DNA of 64,000 bases from Chloroflexota bacterium (GTDB taxonomy: Bacteria; Chloroflexota; Limnocylindria; Limnocylindrales; CSP1-4), in the NCBI GenBank assembly GCA_021789355.1, contig JAJYJR010000001.1, forward strand, positions 4,946 to 68,945. The letters run 5' to 3'. This document shows positions 18,417 through 27,788 of this stretch, piece after piece. The first letter of the stretch is position 1; the number at the start of each line of letters is the position of its first letter. The notes beneath the pieces are model-generated. The model worked only from the letters and a program-made list of their open reading frames with translations. It made no database searches and was not told where the DNA came from. The translations under genes and the position numbers were made by a program.

Positions 18417-18434
18417 CCGCCCAATGGTGGGCGG
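18417..18434. promoter_or_regulatory. Short inverted repeat CCGCCCA-N4-TGGGCGG upstream of importer 2
   Basis: A perfect 7-bp inverted repeat with a 4-nt loop lies 65 bp after the GntR stop and 116 bp before the binding-protein start. It could be a weak terminator stem or an operator; no T tract follows. Confidence 0.35.
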
Positions 18435-18549
18435 CAAGTAGGCAGTTGGAGGGTGTGCAAGGGCAGAACCTTCTTCATCGGCGCGCTTGGTCTGCAGATC
18501 CCAAGTGGTTCCAACCATGACGTCTCTCTGAGAACTCGGAGGAGCAACA

Positions 18550-19749
18550 GTGGAGTTATCACGGTGGCACCGCCGACAACTAATGTCGAGTCGGCCAAGG
18601 CTTGTTGCCGCCATCACAGGCTGCGTCCTGGTTGCCGCGTGCTCAAGTAGCGCCGCGCCGTCCGCGGCGGACACCGTCGCAGGTGCCGCCTCGTCCCAGG
18701 GCGCATCATCATCCTCATCCGCCGGCGTCCCCCCTGACTTGGCTCAAGCCTGGCAGTTCATGCAGCAACAGATGCCGGGCGTGCCGTTGAGCCTTCTCGA
18801 GGCGGCGCAGAAGGAAGGGACGGTGATGGTCTACGCGGGGACGTGGACGAGCGCACAGAATGCTCTCGATGCCGGCTTCGAGAAGGTCTTCCCGTTCGTG
18901 AAGGTCCAGCTCTACACGGCGGATACCGGGCAGAGGGACGCTCGCTTCCTGGCGGAGGAGAAAGCAGGCAAACACATCGCTGACGTGATCCAAGAGACTG
19001 ACGTCGGAACCCTCGAGTCCTTTGTGAAGCAGGGTCTCGTGGCGAACTACACGATCAGCAGCTCCGGTGACTATCAGAAGAGCCTGGAAGATCCTGGGTA
19101 CGCATACCCGCTCCGCGTGGCAATGGTCGGCATCGCGTGGAACACCAACTTGGTGAGCGCGGCAGAGGCACAGGCCCTCAACACCTGGCAGGGCGTGACA
19201 GATCCAACCTGGAAGGGTCGCGCGGGTATCGTCGATCCGGCGGCTGGAGGCGTCGCATACCTTCCGTGGTATGCGTGGGACAAGCTGTACGGGCAGTCAT
19301 TTATCCAGAAGGTCACGGGCAACAAGCCACAGGTATTCTCTGCGATCAACCCGGCGGCGGCCTCTTTGGCCTCCGGCAGCATTTCTGTCCTTCTGAACGC
19401 GAGTGAGACCGGGCTCCTGCCGCTCCAGGCGAAGGGGGCACCCATCCAGTGGTCACTTCCGTCGCCGGGAGTTGGGCCGGCGACCCTGCAGGCGGTTGCG
19501 GCAAACGCCCCCGATCCGAGCGCTGCCCGGTTGTTCCAGGAGTACACGTTCAGCGCAGCGGGATACCCGCTCTGGCAGAAGGATGGTGGAGCGCCTTCTC
19601 GGCTGAACTACCAGGATCAGCGGCCGATAGCCAAGCAGAGCTGGTACCACATGCCCACCACGATGTTCTCGTACGACGCGGCTGCAGCGACCGCAGCTCA
19701 GCCCCAGATCGTCAATCTCGTTCACAGTGCGCTTGGCGTAGCGAAGTAG
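18550..19749 (+). CDS. ABC transporter substrate-binding lipoprotein (second importer)
   Basis: A 399-aa exported binding protein of the same family 1/Fe3+ type as the one at 2532. GTG start at 18550 with GGAGGAGC seven to eight bases upstream. Signal peptide ends in the lipobox LVAAC at about residue 32, followed by a Ser/Ala linker. Mature motifs include TVMVYAGTWTSAQNALDAGF, a typical lobe-1 strand, and VGIAWNTNLVS and DPTWKGRAGIVDPAAGG. A strong hairpin separates it from the permease, probably reducing downstream expression relative to the abundant binding protein. Confidence 0.88.
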   Translation: MELSRWHRRQLMSSRPRLVAAITGCVLVAACSSSAAPSAADTVAGAASSQGASSSSSAGVPPDLAQAWQFMQQQMPGVPLSLLEAAQKEGTVMVYAGTWTSAQNALDAGFEKVFPFVKVQLYTADTGQRDARFLAEEKAGKHIADVIQETDVGTLESFVKQGLVANYTISSSGDYQKSLEDPGYAYPLRVAMVGIAWNTNLVSAAEAQALNTWQGVTDPTWKGRAGIVDPAAGGVAYLPWYAWDKLYGQSFIQKVTGNKPQVFSAINPAAASLASGSISVLLNASETGLLPLQAKGAPIQWSLPSPGVGPATLQAVAANAPDPSAARLFQEYTFSAAGYPLWQKDGGAPSRLNYQDQRPIAKQSWYHMPTTMFSYDAAAATAAQPQIVNLVHSALGVAK

Positions 19750-19756
19750 GCGAGAC

Positions 19757-19804
19757 GCCCGTGGTGGCCCGGTGCGCCTCCGCGCGCACCGGGCCACCAC
19801 GGGC
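19757..19804 (+). terminator. Perfect 21-bp hairpin between binding protein and permease genes
   Basis: Arms 19757-19777 and 19784-19804 are exact reverse complements over 21 bp, very GC-rich, with a 6-nt loop CTCCGC. It starts 8 bp after the binding-protein stop. No T tract follows (next bases GACTTAAG), so it may be a partial terminator or an mRNA-stabilising 3' structure that sets unequal expression of the importer genes. Confidence 0.65.
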
Positions 19805-19889
19805 GACTTAAGCGCGGATCCCCAAGCTAGGCCTCAAGCCGAGCGGGACGAACGGACGGGGAAGTCGGACACGGCGTCGGAGCACTGAA

Positions 19890-21629
19890 TTGGGACACTT
19901 GCGAACGGCTGCTGCATCGTCGCCTTTGGCCGCCAAGAGACGTGCCGGTCTCGGCCGTGTTCCGCTCTTCGGTGTGGCGTCACTTGGCATCGTCGCGATT
20001 GTCTCGCTGTTGGTGCTGCTGCCCACTGCGTCGATCTTCTATGGGTCGCTGCGATCGGAGGCCGATCAGGTCTCTCTGACGCTCGCGAACTGGGCCACGG
20101 TCTATCTCGGCCCCTCGTACCGCGGGCCATTCCTCAACACGGTCATTCTGTCGGTCGTCGTCGCCTCGATCTGCGTCGTGCTGGGGACGGGTATGGCTTG
20201 GGTCGTGGCACGCACCGATGCTCCAGGGCGCCGTGCCCTGAGCCTGTTGTTGTATCTGCCCGTCATGGTGTCGCCATTGATCACAGCGCTCGCGTGGGTT
20301 GCGTTGGCGGCGCCCGCGGCAGGTTTCCTGAACGCGGGGATTCACGCCCTCTTTCCCGGTGTTCAGACCGCCTTCAACATCTATTCACTGCCGGGCGTTG
20401 TGTTCGTGATGGTTCTGCACTACGCCCCGTATGCGTATCTTGCTGCCTTCGTCGCAATGCGGGGCCTGGACGCGTCTCTGGAAGACGCGTCGTATGTCTT
20501 GGGGGCTGGCCCGCTGACCACGGCCCGGAGGATGACGCTGCCGCTGATCACGCCAGCGCTGGCATCCGGGGCCCTGCTGACCTTTGTGTTCGTGGCCGAG
20601 AACTTCTCGGTTCCGACGATGCTCGGAACGCCTGTTGGCTACAACACGCTGCCTTCCAGTCTCTACTTCGATCTGAACGTGGCGCCGGCCCACCCCGGGC
20701 TGGCGGCCGCCGCCGGCACGATGCTGCTGGCCCTGGGGCTGCTCGGCACGGTCGTGCAGCGCCGTCTCACCGCCCGGGGACGCCGGTACGTCACGATCGG
20801 CGGCAAAGGAGGCCGTCCTCGACTCGTCCGTCTCGGACGCCTTCGCTACCTAGCATCGGGTCTCTGCCTGCTCTACCTGGTGCTCGCCATCTTCCTTCCG
20901 TATGCAGCGCTCGTCGCCGGCTCCTTCATGCAATACGTCACATCCACGATTACGCCCACGCTCTTCACGACGAGCAACTACACGGAGCTCGCGTCATCGC
21001 AGTACCTGTCGCCGATCGAAAACACGCTGCTCCTGTCCGTGATCGGAGGTTTCGCAGCTAGCCTCTTCTACGTTGTCGTCAGCTACTTCGTGATCAGGGC
21101 GCGGACGCGTACGAGGGTAGTGCTCGATTACCTCACGATCGCGCCGACCGCCATCCCCGCGATGGTGCTGGCGATCGGCCTTCTCTGGGCTTTCGTCTCG
21201 CTGCCTCTGCCGGTCTACGGCACCCTCTGGATACTGGGACTCGCCTACATCACGAAGTACCTGGGATACGGCGTCCGCCAAACGACGTCGTCGATGGTCC
21301 AGATCTCCGCGGAACTGGAGGAGGCTGCGCGAGTCAGCGGTGCTGACGCACTACGAGCGTTCCGCGACATCGTGTTCCCGATCGTTCGGCCTGCGTTTCT
21401 ATCGCTGTGGATGCTGTTGCTCATCCTGTTTTCCGTGGAAGTGAGCTCGACGATCCTCTTGTATTCGCCGAACACAGAGACCGCCACCGTGCTGCTCTGG
21501 AATCAGCTCGCGAACGGTGCGACGACGACGGCCTTCGCGATCGCCGTGCTGCAGGCCACCGCCGTGTTTGCCATCTTGCTCCTACTGAGCCGCGTGTTCG
21601 GCACCACGTGGATGCGGGGCGGGGAGTAG
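19890..21629 (+). CDS. ABC transporter permease, fused double-domain (second importer)
   Basis: A 579-aa inner-membrane protein with two permease halves, homologous to the one at 3774. EAA loops: EDASYVLGAGPLTTARRMTL near residue 197 and EEAARVSGADALRAFRDIVF near 476. TTG start at 19890 with only a weak GGAG upstream; a slightly later start is possible because the first hydrophobic segment begins about residue 28. It ends 2 bp before the ATPase gene. Confidence 0.9.
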   Translation: MGHLRTAAASSPLAAKRRAGLGRVPLFGVASLGIVAIVSLLVLLPTASIFYGSLRSEADQVSLTLANWATVYLGPSYRGPFLNTVILSVVVASICVVLGTGMAWVVARTDAPGRRALSLLLYLPVMVSPLITALAWVALAAPAAGFLNAGIHALFPGVQTAFNIYSLPGVVFVMVLHYAPYAYLAAFVAMRGLDASLEDASYVLGAGPLTTARRMTLPLITPALASGALLTFVFVAENFSVPTMLGTPVGYNTLPSSLYFDLNVAPAHPGLAAAAGTMLLALGLLGTVVQRRLTARGRRYVTIGGKGGRPRLVRLGRLRYLASGLCLLYLVLAIFLPYAALVAGSFMQYVTSTITPTLFTTSNYTELASSQYLSPIENTLLLSVIGGFAASLFYVVVSYFVIRARTRTRVVLDYLTIAPTAIPAMVLAIGLLWAFVSLPLPVYGTLWILGLAYITKYLGYGVRQTTSSMVQISAELEEAARVSGADALRAFRDIVFPIVRPAFLSLWMLLLILFSVEVSSTILLYSPNTETATVLLWNQLANGATTTAFAIAVLQATAVFAILLLLSRVFGTTWMRGGE

Positions 21630-21631
21630 TC

Positions 21632-22738
21632 ATGGAACGGCAATGCGATTCGGCCACTAGCGTCCCGGCGATCGAGGTGGAGGCGCTTGCAAAGCGGTTC
21701 GGTTCCGTGACGGCCGTCGACTCGTTGTCCTTCAGCGTGGTACGCGGCGAGATCCTTGTCTTGCTCGGATCGAGCGGCTGCGGCAAGACGACGACACTCC
21801 GCTGCATCGCGGGTCTGGAGGACGTCTCCGGCGGTCAAATTCGAATCGGGGGCGAAATCGTCGCCTCTGCCGGAGTGCACGTTCCGCCGGAACGCCGTGG
21901 CGTCGGCATGGTCTTCCAGTCGTACGCCCTGTGGCCGCACATGAGCGTTCGCCAGAACGTCGGGTATGGGCTTCGCCTGGCGCGAGTGCCGCGGGGTGAG
22001 CTCGACGCCAGGGTGGAGGCGGCGCTGGCGACTGTCGGCCTGAAGGGATTGGAAGGTCGGTATCCCTTCGAGCTGAGCGGGGGGCAACAGCAGCGTGTGG
22101 CGCTCGCCCGCGGAATCGTGACGCGGCCACGCGTCCTGCTGCTCGATGAGCCGCTGAGCAACCTCGACGCGAAGTTGCGCGAGCAGATGCGCGATGAGCT
22201 GCGCGACCTCATCAAGGGGGTGGGCATCACGAGTGTCTACATCACGCACGATCAGACGGAGGCAATGGTCATCGCCGACCGCGTGATCGTCATGAACGAC
22301 GGGGCGGCGGTAGAAGAGGCCGCTCCCCGCGATCTCTACCGGGCTCCGCGCACGCGGTTCGCTGCACAGTTTGTCGGCATGGCGAGTTTCGTCCCGGCGG
22401 TAGCGGTACGGCTCGAGGAGCAGGGCCAGCGGGCCGTATTCCGCAGTGAGGACGGTCTTGAGGTGCGGGCGTGCGGACAACGCGGCGTCCAAGTGGGTAC
22501 GGCCGTCACGTTGATGATCCGCCCGGAACACGTCGCTCTCGGAGATGGGACCAGGGTGTTGGCCAATCGGTGGGTCGGCCAGGTCAGGAAGAGCGTGTTC
22601 CTTGGCGCTACGACGGAGTACGAGGTGGCGGTGGGGACGCATGTCCTGCGGGCTCATGCCGTGGGCGACGTCGAGCTGCGCGGGGAGGTCGCGGTCGGGG
22701 TGGCGGCCCAAGACGTGCACTGGCTCGACGCGGAGTAG
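21632..22738 (+). CDS. ABC transporter ATP-binding protein (second importer)
   Basis: A 368-aa ATPase. The frame is open upstream, but the ATG at 21632 follows GGGGAG and gives the normal family start. Motifs: Walker A GSSGCGKTTT, Q-loop VFQSYALWPH, signature LSGGQQQR, Walker B LLLDEPLSNLD and THD switch, then a TOBE-like C-terminal domain with ARPEHV-type strand LMIRPEHVALG. It is paralogous to the ATPase at 5524. With the genes at 18550 and 19890 it makes a second complete importer. Confidence 0.92.
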   Translation: MERQCDSATSVPAIEVEALAKRFGSVTAVDSLSFSVVRGEILVLLGSSGCGKTTTLRCIAGLEDVSGGQIRIGGEIVASAGVHVPPERRGVGMVFQSYALWPHMSVRQNVGYGLRLARVPRGELDARVEAALATVGLKGLEGRYPFELSGGQQQRVALARGIVTRPRVLLLDEPLSNLDAKLREQMRDELRDLIKGVGITSVYITHDQTEAMVIADRVIVMNDGAAVEEAAPRDLYRAPRTRFAAQFVGMASFVPAVAVRLEEQGQRAVFRSEDGLEVRACGQRGVQVGTAVTLMIRPEHVALGDGTRVLANRWVGQVRKSVFLGATTEYEVAVGTHVLRAHAVGDVELRGEVAVGVAAQDVHWLDAE

Positions 22739-22782
22739 GCGAGGCGGCGCTCGTCCAGGTTAGGAACAGCAAGAGGAGCGAC

Positions 22783-23937
22783 ATGACTGCTACGACCACG
22801 GGAAGGACTGCACCGACCGCACCCATCCTTCCCCCGATCGCGATGGAGCCCCGGATCCTACTCGGCCCGGGTCCCGACATGGTCCACCCGCGCGTCACCG
22901 CGGCCATGACCGCGCCGCTCCTCGGGCACCTCGACCCCGACTTCCTGGCGATCATGGATGGCACCCAGCAGCTGCTGCGCTACGCGTTTCGCACCGACAA
23001 CCGCCTGACGCTCCCGATCTCGGGGACCGGCTCGGCCGGCATGGAGGCGGCCGTCGCCTCGATCGTCGAACCCGGCGATCAGGTCCTCGTCTGCATCAAC
23101 GGGTACTTCGGTGGCCGGATCGCCGAGATGGCGCGGCGCCACGGCGGAGACGTCGAGACGATCGAGCGGCCGTGGGGCGAGGTGTTCGGCCCCGACGAGG
23201 TGCGCGACGCGCTCCGCCGCCGGCCTGCCCGCGTGGTCGCGATCGTGCAGGCCGAGACCTCGACGGGGGCGCTGCAACCGCTGCCGGAGATCGCGCAGGT
23301 CGTCCACGATCAGGGGGGCCTCCTCGTCGTCGACGCGGTGACGTCGCTGGCGGGTGTGCCCCTCGAGGTCGACGGCTGGGACCTCGACGTCGTCTACAGC
23401 GGGACACAGAAGTGTGTCGGCGCGCCGCCAGGGCTCGCGCCGCTCACAATCGGCCCGCGCGCCGAGGAGAAGCTCGCGGCGCGTGCCACGCCCGTCGACA
23501 CCTGGTACCTCGACCTCTCGATCCTGCAGCGCTACTGGGGCCTCGAGCGGACGTACCACCACACCGCGCCGATCGCGCTCAATTTCGCCCTGTACGAGGC
23601 ACTCCGCATGATCGCCCAGGAGGGTCTCGAGGCGCGCTGGGAGCGGCACGGGCGCAACGCGCAGCTGCTGTGGGACGGGCTCGAGGCGCTAGGCATGACA
23701 CTGCAAGTGCCGGCGCAGCACCGTCTCGCGTCGCTCACGACCGTGCGCATCCCCGACGGGGTCGACGACGCGGCGGTGCGGGGGCGCCTGCTGCGCGAAT
23801 ACGGCATCGAGATCGGCGGCGGGTTGGGCGACCTCAAGGGCCGGGTCTGGCGCATCGGGCTCATGGCGTACTCCTCGCGCCCGGAGAACGTCGAGCTACT
23901 GCTCGGCGTGCTGCGGCGGATCCTCGGCCGCCGATGA
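22783..23937 (+). CDS. Class V aminotransferase (alanine/serine/ureidoglycine-glyoxylate type)
   Basis: A 384-aa PLP enzyme. ATG at 22783 preceded by AAGAGGAG. Features: N-terminal LGPGPDMVHPRV, glycine-rich PISGTGSAGMEAA, VDAVTSLAGVPLEVDGWDLD with the PLP-binding Asp, and the Schiff-base lysine K210 in YSGTQKCVGAPPG. C-terminal IGGGLGDLKGRVWRIGLMAY is typical of the AGXT/PucG group, which uses glyoxylate as amino acceptor. It follows the second importer by 44 bp, suggesting that imported compounds carry an amino group. Confidence 0.9.
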   Translation: MTATTTGRTAPTAPILPPIAMEPRILLGPGPDMVHPRVTAAMTAPLLGHLDPDFLAIMDGTQQLLRYAFRTDNRLTLPISGTGSAGMEAAVASIVEPGDQVLVCINGYFGGRIAEMARRHGGDVETIERPWGEVFGPDEVRDALRRRPARVVAIVQAETSTGALQPLPEIAQVVHDQGGLLVVDAVTSLAGVPLEVDGWDLDVVYSGTQKCVGAPPGLAPLTIGPRAEEKLAARATPVDTWYLDLSILQRYWGLERTYHHTAPIALNFALYEALRMIAQEGLEARWERHGRNAQLLWDGLEALGMTLQVPAQHRLASLTTVRIPDGVDDAAVRGRLLREYGIEIGGGLGDLKGRVWRIGLMAYSSRPENVELLLGVLRRILGRR

Positions 23938-24004
23938 TGCGTGACGGAATCGGCCTGGTGGAGCGGGTAGTTGGCATGCGGTCAGTCGGAGGAGGGCAGC
24001 GGGT

Positions 24005-24661
24005 ATGACCGAGGCGCGGGCGCGACTGCTCCCGCGGGACGGGACCGACCTCCTCGACCCGTCTCGATGTGCGCTCCTCCTCTGGGACCTGCAGAACGGA
24101 CTCGGCGGTCACGCGTATGACCTCGCCCGGCTGACGGAACGCTGGAAAGAGCTGCACGATACCGCGCGCGACGCCGGCGTCCTCATCGTGCGAAGCAAAC
24201 ACGTCGCTCCGCCTCTCGAGCTCATGGACGACACCGAGGTGTGGCGGATCATGCGCAAGCAGGGCGTGGAGCGAGTGGAGGATCTGCGCCCGTACATGGT
24301 GCGCGGGACCGACGACGTCGCGTTCATCGAGGGGTTCGATCCGGACGCAGCCGAGCTCGTGGTCGAGAAGTCGACACCGTCGCTCTTCGTGGGAACGGCG
24401 GCGGAGGCCCGGATTCGCGCGAGCGGGGCGCGCTGCCTCGTGCTTGCCGGCGTCGCCACCGACATCGGGATCGAGTTCACCGCACGCCACGCCGCTGCCC
24501 TTGGCTTCTACCCGCTCGTCGCCGAGGACGCCGTCGGTGCGTACACACCGGAGGCGCAGGCGCGAGGCCTCGCGTGTTTGGGCTCGTTCGCCCTGTCCGC
24601 CAAGACCGAGACGATCGTGAAGGCGTGGCGTGGCGGCACCCGGAGGGAGGCAGATGTCTAG
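24005..24661 (+). CDS. Isochorismatase-fold hydrolase lacking the catalytic cysteine
   Basis: A 218-aa protein of the isochorismatase/cysteine-hydrolase superfamily. Conserved Asp28 (LLWDLQNG) and Lys122 (VVEKSTPSLFVGT) are present, and the cis-peptide region GVATD is intact, but the nucleophile position in GVATDIGIEFTAR is Gly155 instead of Cys. Amidase-type members need that cysteine; true isochorismatases do not. It may therefore be a vinyl-ether hydrolase-like or otherwise divergent enzyme. It ends inside the start of the next MmgE/PrpD gene (8-bp overlap). Confidence 0.85.
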   Translation: MTEARARLLPRDGTDLLDPSRCALLLWDLQNGLGGHAYDLARLTERWKELHDTARDAGVLIVRSKHVAPPLELMDDTEVWRIMRKQGVERVEDLRPYMVRGTDDVAFIEGFDPDAAELVVEKSTPSLFVGTAAEARIRASGARCLVLAGVATDIGIEFTARHAAALGFYPLVAEDAVGAYTPEAQARGLACLGSFALSAKTETIVKAWRGGTRREADV

Positions 24662-26066
24662 CGTGAGCACCGCCGACAGCGCGGGAATGACGGCGAAGCT
24701 CGCGCGCTTCGTCGAGCGCGCCACCTTCGCCGATCTGCCGCTGGCGACGATCGAGAACGCGAAGCTCGCGATCCTGGACACGCTCGCGTGCGCCCTCGCA
24801 GCCTCGCGGTTCCCGGTCGGGACGATCATGATCGACCACGTGCGCGAGACCGGAGCGCCGGGGCGTGCAACCGTGTGGCCGGCCGGTTACCGCACCGCGC
24901 CATCCCTCGCGGCGTGGGCGAACGGCCATCTTGCCAACGCCGTCGACTACGACATCAGCCTGCACCTCGACACCCATGTGGCCCCGGCGGCATTCGCGGT
25001 CGCCGAGCAGCAGCGCGTCGACGGCCGATCATTTCTGGCTGCGTACATCGCTGGTCGCGAGGTCGGCGCCCGCCTCATGAAGGCGCTCGACGGACAACGC
25101 GTGAAAGGGCGTGGCGTCTCGCACCGGGGCTGGTGGCACGTCGGTCTCGTTGCTCCGCTCGACGCCGCTGCGGTCGCCGCGCGCCTCCTCGGCCTCGATG
25201 ACGGCGGGATCGCGACGGCGATGGGCATCGCGTCGGTCAGCGCAGGCGGGTTCCGGCGCAACCTCGGCACGATGGCGAAGTCGCTCGGCTCCGCCAAGGG
25301 CGCACGTGACGGCGTCGACGCGGCGTTCCTCGCGCGTCGCGGTTTCACCGCCGAGCCCGCCATCCTCGAAGCTCCGATGGGACTCATCGAGACGTTGTGC
25401 CCGGCGGGCGAGTTCGATTCGGATGCGTTGCTCAGCGGGCTTGGTACGCACTACGAGCTGGAAGCGGCGCCGAAGTGCAAGCCCTTCCCGGCGTGTGGTC
25501 CGGCAAACCCGCAGATCGACGCCCTGCTTGAGCTGCAGCGGGCCGAGCACCTCGACCCGCTGCAGGTCGAGCGTGTCGTGGCGAACTTCCACTCGCACTC
25601 GCTCCTGCGGCCGCAAGCTCGCGACCAGATAGAGGCCGGGTTCTCGACGCCGTACGTCATCGCGGTGACGCTCACGGACGCCGCGTTCGGGTTGCGTCAG
25701 TTGGGCAATGACCGAGTGCAGGACCCTGCCGTCCGTGCCCTGATGGAGAGGATTGCGAACGACCCTGAGGCGCCTGACGGTCGTGTGACTGTCACCATGC
25801 GGGACGGACGCACCCTCGTCACCGAGACAACCACCCGTCGGGTTCTGAGTAACTGGGACGAGGTCGCGACGAAGTTCGACGAGTCTGCGGAGACCTGCAT
25901 GAGCAGCGGTGCCGCTGGTGAGGTGAAGGACGCATTGGCGCGGCTCGAGAGCGCGGCCGACGTCTCAGAAATCATGGGCATCCTCTACTCTGGAACGACT
26001 GCTACGAGCGTGCGCAGCAGGATTGTGGCGGATGCGGCGTCCGGTTCGGCAAACGAGAAGAACTGA
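24654..26066 (+). CDS. MmgE/PrpD-family protein (copy 2)
   Basis: A 470-aa family member. ATG at 24654 preceded by GGAGGGAGG. Family segments: AILDTLACALAASRFP, WANGHLANAVDYDIS (the D-Y-D core), FRRNLGTMAKSLGSAKGARDG, and CKPFPACGPANPQIDALLEL, the position of the conserved K-x-[YF]-P-[CA]-C. The C-terminal 50 residues (after VRVLSNWDEVATKF) form a longer tail than usual. Translation is coupled to the isochorismatase-like gene. Reaction could be dehydration, decarboxylation or epimerisation of a polycarboxylate. Confidence 0.87.
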   Translation: MSSVSTADSAGMTAKLARFVERATFADLPLATIENAKLAILDTLACALAASRFPVGTIMIDHVRETGAPGRATVWPAGYRTAPSLAAWANGHLANAVDYDISLHLDTHVAPAAFAVAEQQRVDGRSFLAAYIAGREVGARLMKALDGQRVKGRGVSHRGWWHVGLVAPLDAAAVAARLLGLDDGGIATAMGIASVSAGGFRRNLGTMAKSLGSAKGARDGVDAAFLARRGFTAEPAILEAPMGLIETLCPAGEFDSDALLSGLGTHYELEAAPKCKPFPACGPANPQIDALLELQRAEHLDPLQVERVVANFHSHSLLRPQARDQIEAGFSTPYVIAVTLTDAAFGLRQLGNDRVQDPAVRALMERIANDPEAPDGRVTVTMRDGRTLVTETTTRRVLSNWDEVATKFDESAETCMSSGAAGEVKDALARLESAADVSEIMGILYSGTTATSVRSRIVADAASGSANEKN

Positions 26067-26130
26067 ACCGCAATGCTTGATCGAGCGACACACCAACCCG
26101 CCCAGTCGGGACCACGTCGACCGGCAGACA

Positions 26131-26155
26131 CGCGCGGGCCCGCCCGACCCGCGCG
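26131..26155. promoter_or_regulatory. GC-rich hairpin CGCGCGGG-N9-CCCGCGCG
   Basis: A perfect 8-bp inverted repeat in the 284-bp gap between MmgE/PrpD copies 2 and 3. Could act as a terminator or attenuator; no T tract follows. Confidence 0.4.
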
Positions 26156-26200
26156 TTCGGTCACCCTCCGGGCGTTGCGAACCCTCGGTTCGACGCTGGG

Positions 26201-26217
26201 TGGCGCCTGGAGCGCCA
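26201..26217. promoter_or_regulatory. Hairpin TGGCGC-N5-GCGCCA with extended stem
   Basis: Perfect 6-bp arms, extended by CTGG and CCAG after one G-G mismatch to about 11 positions. It lies 134 bp before the next ATG, in the same gap as the hairpin at 26131. Confidence 0.35.
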
Positions 26218-26350
26218 GCCAGGAACCCCACGACGGCGGCGGCAGGGGGACAGGGAGGAAGGCCCGGCAGCTCCCGTCGCCCCGAACGACAACCCCAGTC
26301 AATAGCTGTCACGCCAGGGAGGCGGAGCGTCATGGCTAGGAGAACCTCGG

Positions 26351-27748
26351 ATGACTAGCGCGGCCGTGAAGGAGGCCGAGGCGATCCCCACCGACCAGTT
26401 GCTCACGTGGGCGAGCCTCCTCACCCTCGCGGATCTCCCGAGCAGCGCTGTCGAGCGGCTGCGCGATGACCTCGTCGACGGACTCGGCTGCGGCCTCTTC
26501 GGATCCACGCTCCCGGCGACGCGCATCATCGGCGACACCCTGTTCGAGCAGGCGGGCAGACGACCAGGCAGTGCGACGGTATGGGGCACCCGGTCACAGG
26601 CTGCGCCGCTCGACTCGGTGGTGATCAACGCCGCCGGCCTGAACGGCTTCGAGCTCGACGACGGCAATCGGCTCGTCCGGAACGTCCACGGAGCGGTGAC
26701 CGTCTATCCCGTGCTCCTCGCCGTCGCGGAGCTGACCGGCCAGGTGTCTGGTCCGGACGTATTCGCCGCCGCGGCCGCCGGGTGGGAAACCTCGGTACGT
26801 ATCTCTAAGGCGCTTGGGCCGACAGTGATGGATCGCGGCTTCTACGGCACGCCGATGTACGCGACGCTCGGCGCGGCGGTCGCGGCTGGGCGCGCACTTC
26901 ACCTCGACCCGGAGATGATGAAGGCGGCCTTTGAGCTCGCCCTCCTCCGCTCAAGTGGCCTCAGTGTCACATCTGAGCAGGGGATCGGCAAACCGCTGGC
27001 GTCGGGCGAGGCGGTGCGCGCCGGCCTGCTCGCTGCGCTGCTCGCTTCGAAGGGAGCCCGCGGGCCGCGCCACGCCTACGATCACCCAAAGGGCTACGCC
27101 GCGACGTACAGCGCATCCGAAGAGCGCACCGACGACGCCCTCATCGTGCGCGAGGGGGACCCGCTCGCGTGCGAGCATATTCTGTTCAAGGCGTATGCCT
27201 CCTGCGGCGCGGGCCATCCCGTCGGCGATATCGTCGGGGACATCATGACGAAGCACGCGTCGATCAGCCCCGACGCGGTTGGCAGCGTGCAGATCCGGAT
27301 CGGGGTCACGGGCGCGCGGCACATTGGCGGCCCGTATGTCCCGAGCGATGTCACGAACGCCCAGTTCAACCTTCGATACTGCGTCGCCGTCCAGCTGCTT
27401 GAGGGCGATGTGTCGGTGAGGCAGTTCCGACCCGAACTGCTCGCCGACGAGCGCGTGCTTGAACTGACGAAGCGGATCGAGGTAATCGGCGATCCCGCCG
27501 TCGGATCCCGCTCGACTCGTGTCCGGAACGAGGCCTTCGTCACGATGCGGATGAAAGACGGAACGGTTCTCGACGGTCACGCGGAGGCCAGCCGCGACCC
27601 TGATCGTGCAGCCATCCGCCGGAAGTTCGTCGGTCTGGCGTCCGGCGTGATCTCCCCATCGACGCAAGCGAGGATCCTGGCCGCCGTCGATGACCTGGAG
27701 AACCAACCGAACGCCGCCGCGCTCGCGGCGCTCCTCAGGCCTGAGTGA
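26351..27748 (+). CDS. MmgE/PrpD-family protein (copy 3)
   Basis: A 465-aa family member. Motifs: VDGLGCGLFGSTLP, AGLNGFELDDGNRL (the D-D of the family signature), and a C-terminal domain with FNLRYCVAVQLLEGDVSVRQF. It diverges from copies 1 and 2 in that the RTFGTMAKPL segment is replaced by EQGIGKPLASGEAVRAG, and CGAGHP takes the place of the K-x-P-x-C segment. Three such genes in about 15 kb imply successive or alternative polycarboxylate reactions. It is followed after about 40 bp by the DapA-like gene. Confidence 0.87.
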   Translation: MTSAAVKEAEAIPTDQLLTWASLLTLADLPSSAVERLRDDLVDGLGCGLFGSTLPATRIIGDTLFEQAGRRPGSATVWGTRSQAAPLDSVVINAAGLNGFELDDGNRLVRNVHGAVTVYPVLLAVAELTGQVSGPDVFAAAAAGWETSVRISKALGPTVMDRGFYGTPMYATLGAAVAAGRALHLDPEMMKAAFELALLRSSGLSVTSEQGIGKPLASGEAVRAGLLAALLASKGARGPRHAYDHPKGYAATYSASEERTDDALIVREGDPLACEHILFKAYASCGAGHPVGDIVGDIMTKHASISPDAVGSVQIRIGVTGARHIGGPYVPSDVTNAQFNLRYCVAVQLLEGDVSVRQFRPELLADERVLELTKRIEVIGDPAVGSRSTRVRNEAFVTMRMKDGTVLDGHAEASRDPDRAAIRRKFVGLASGVISPSTQARILAAVDDLENQPNAAALAALLRPE

Positions 27749-27788
27749 TTTGAACGGACAGGTGTCAGCGCATAGGAAAGGGGCAGGA

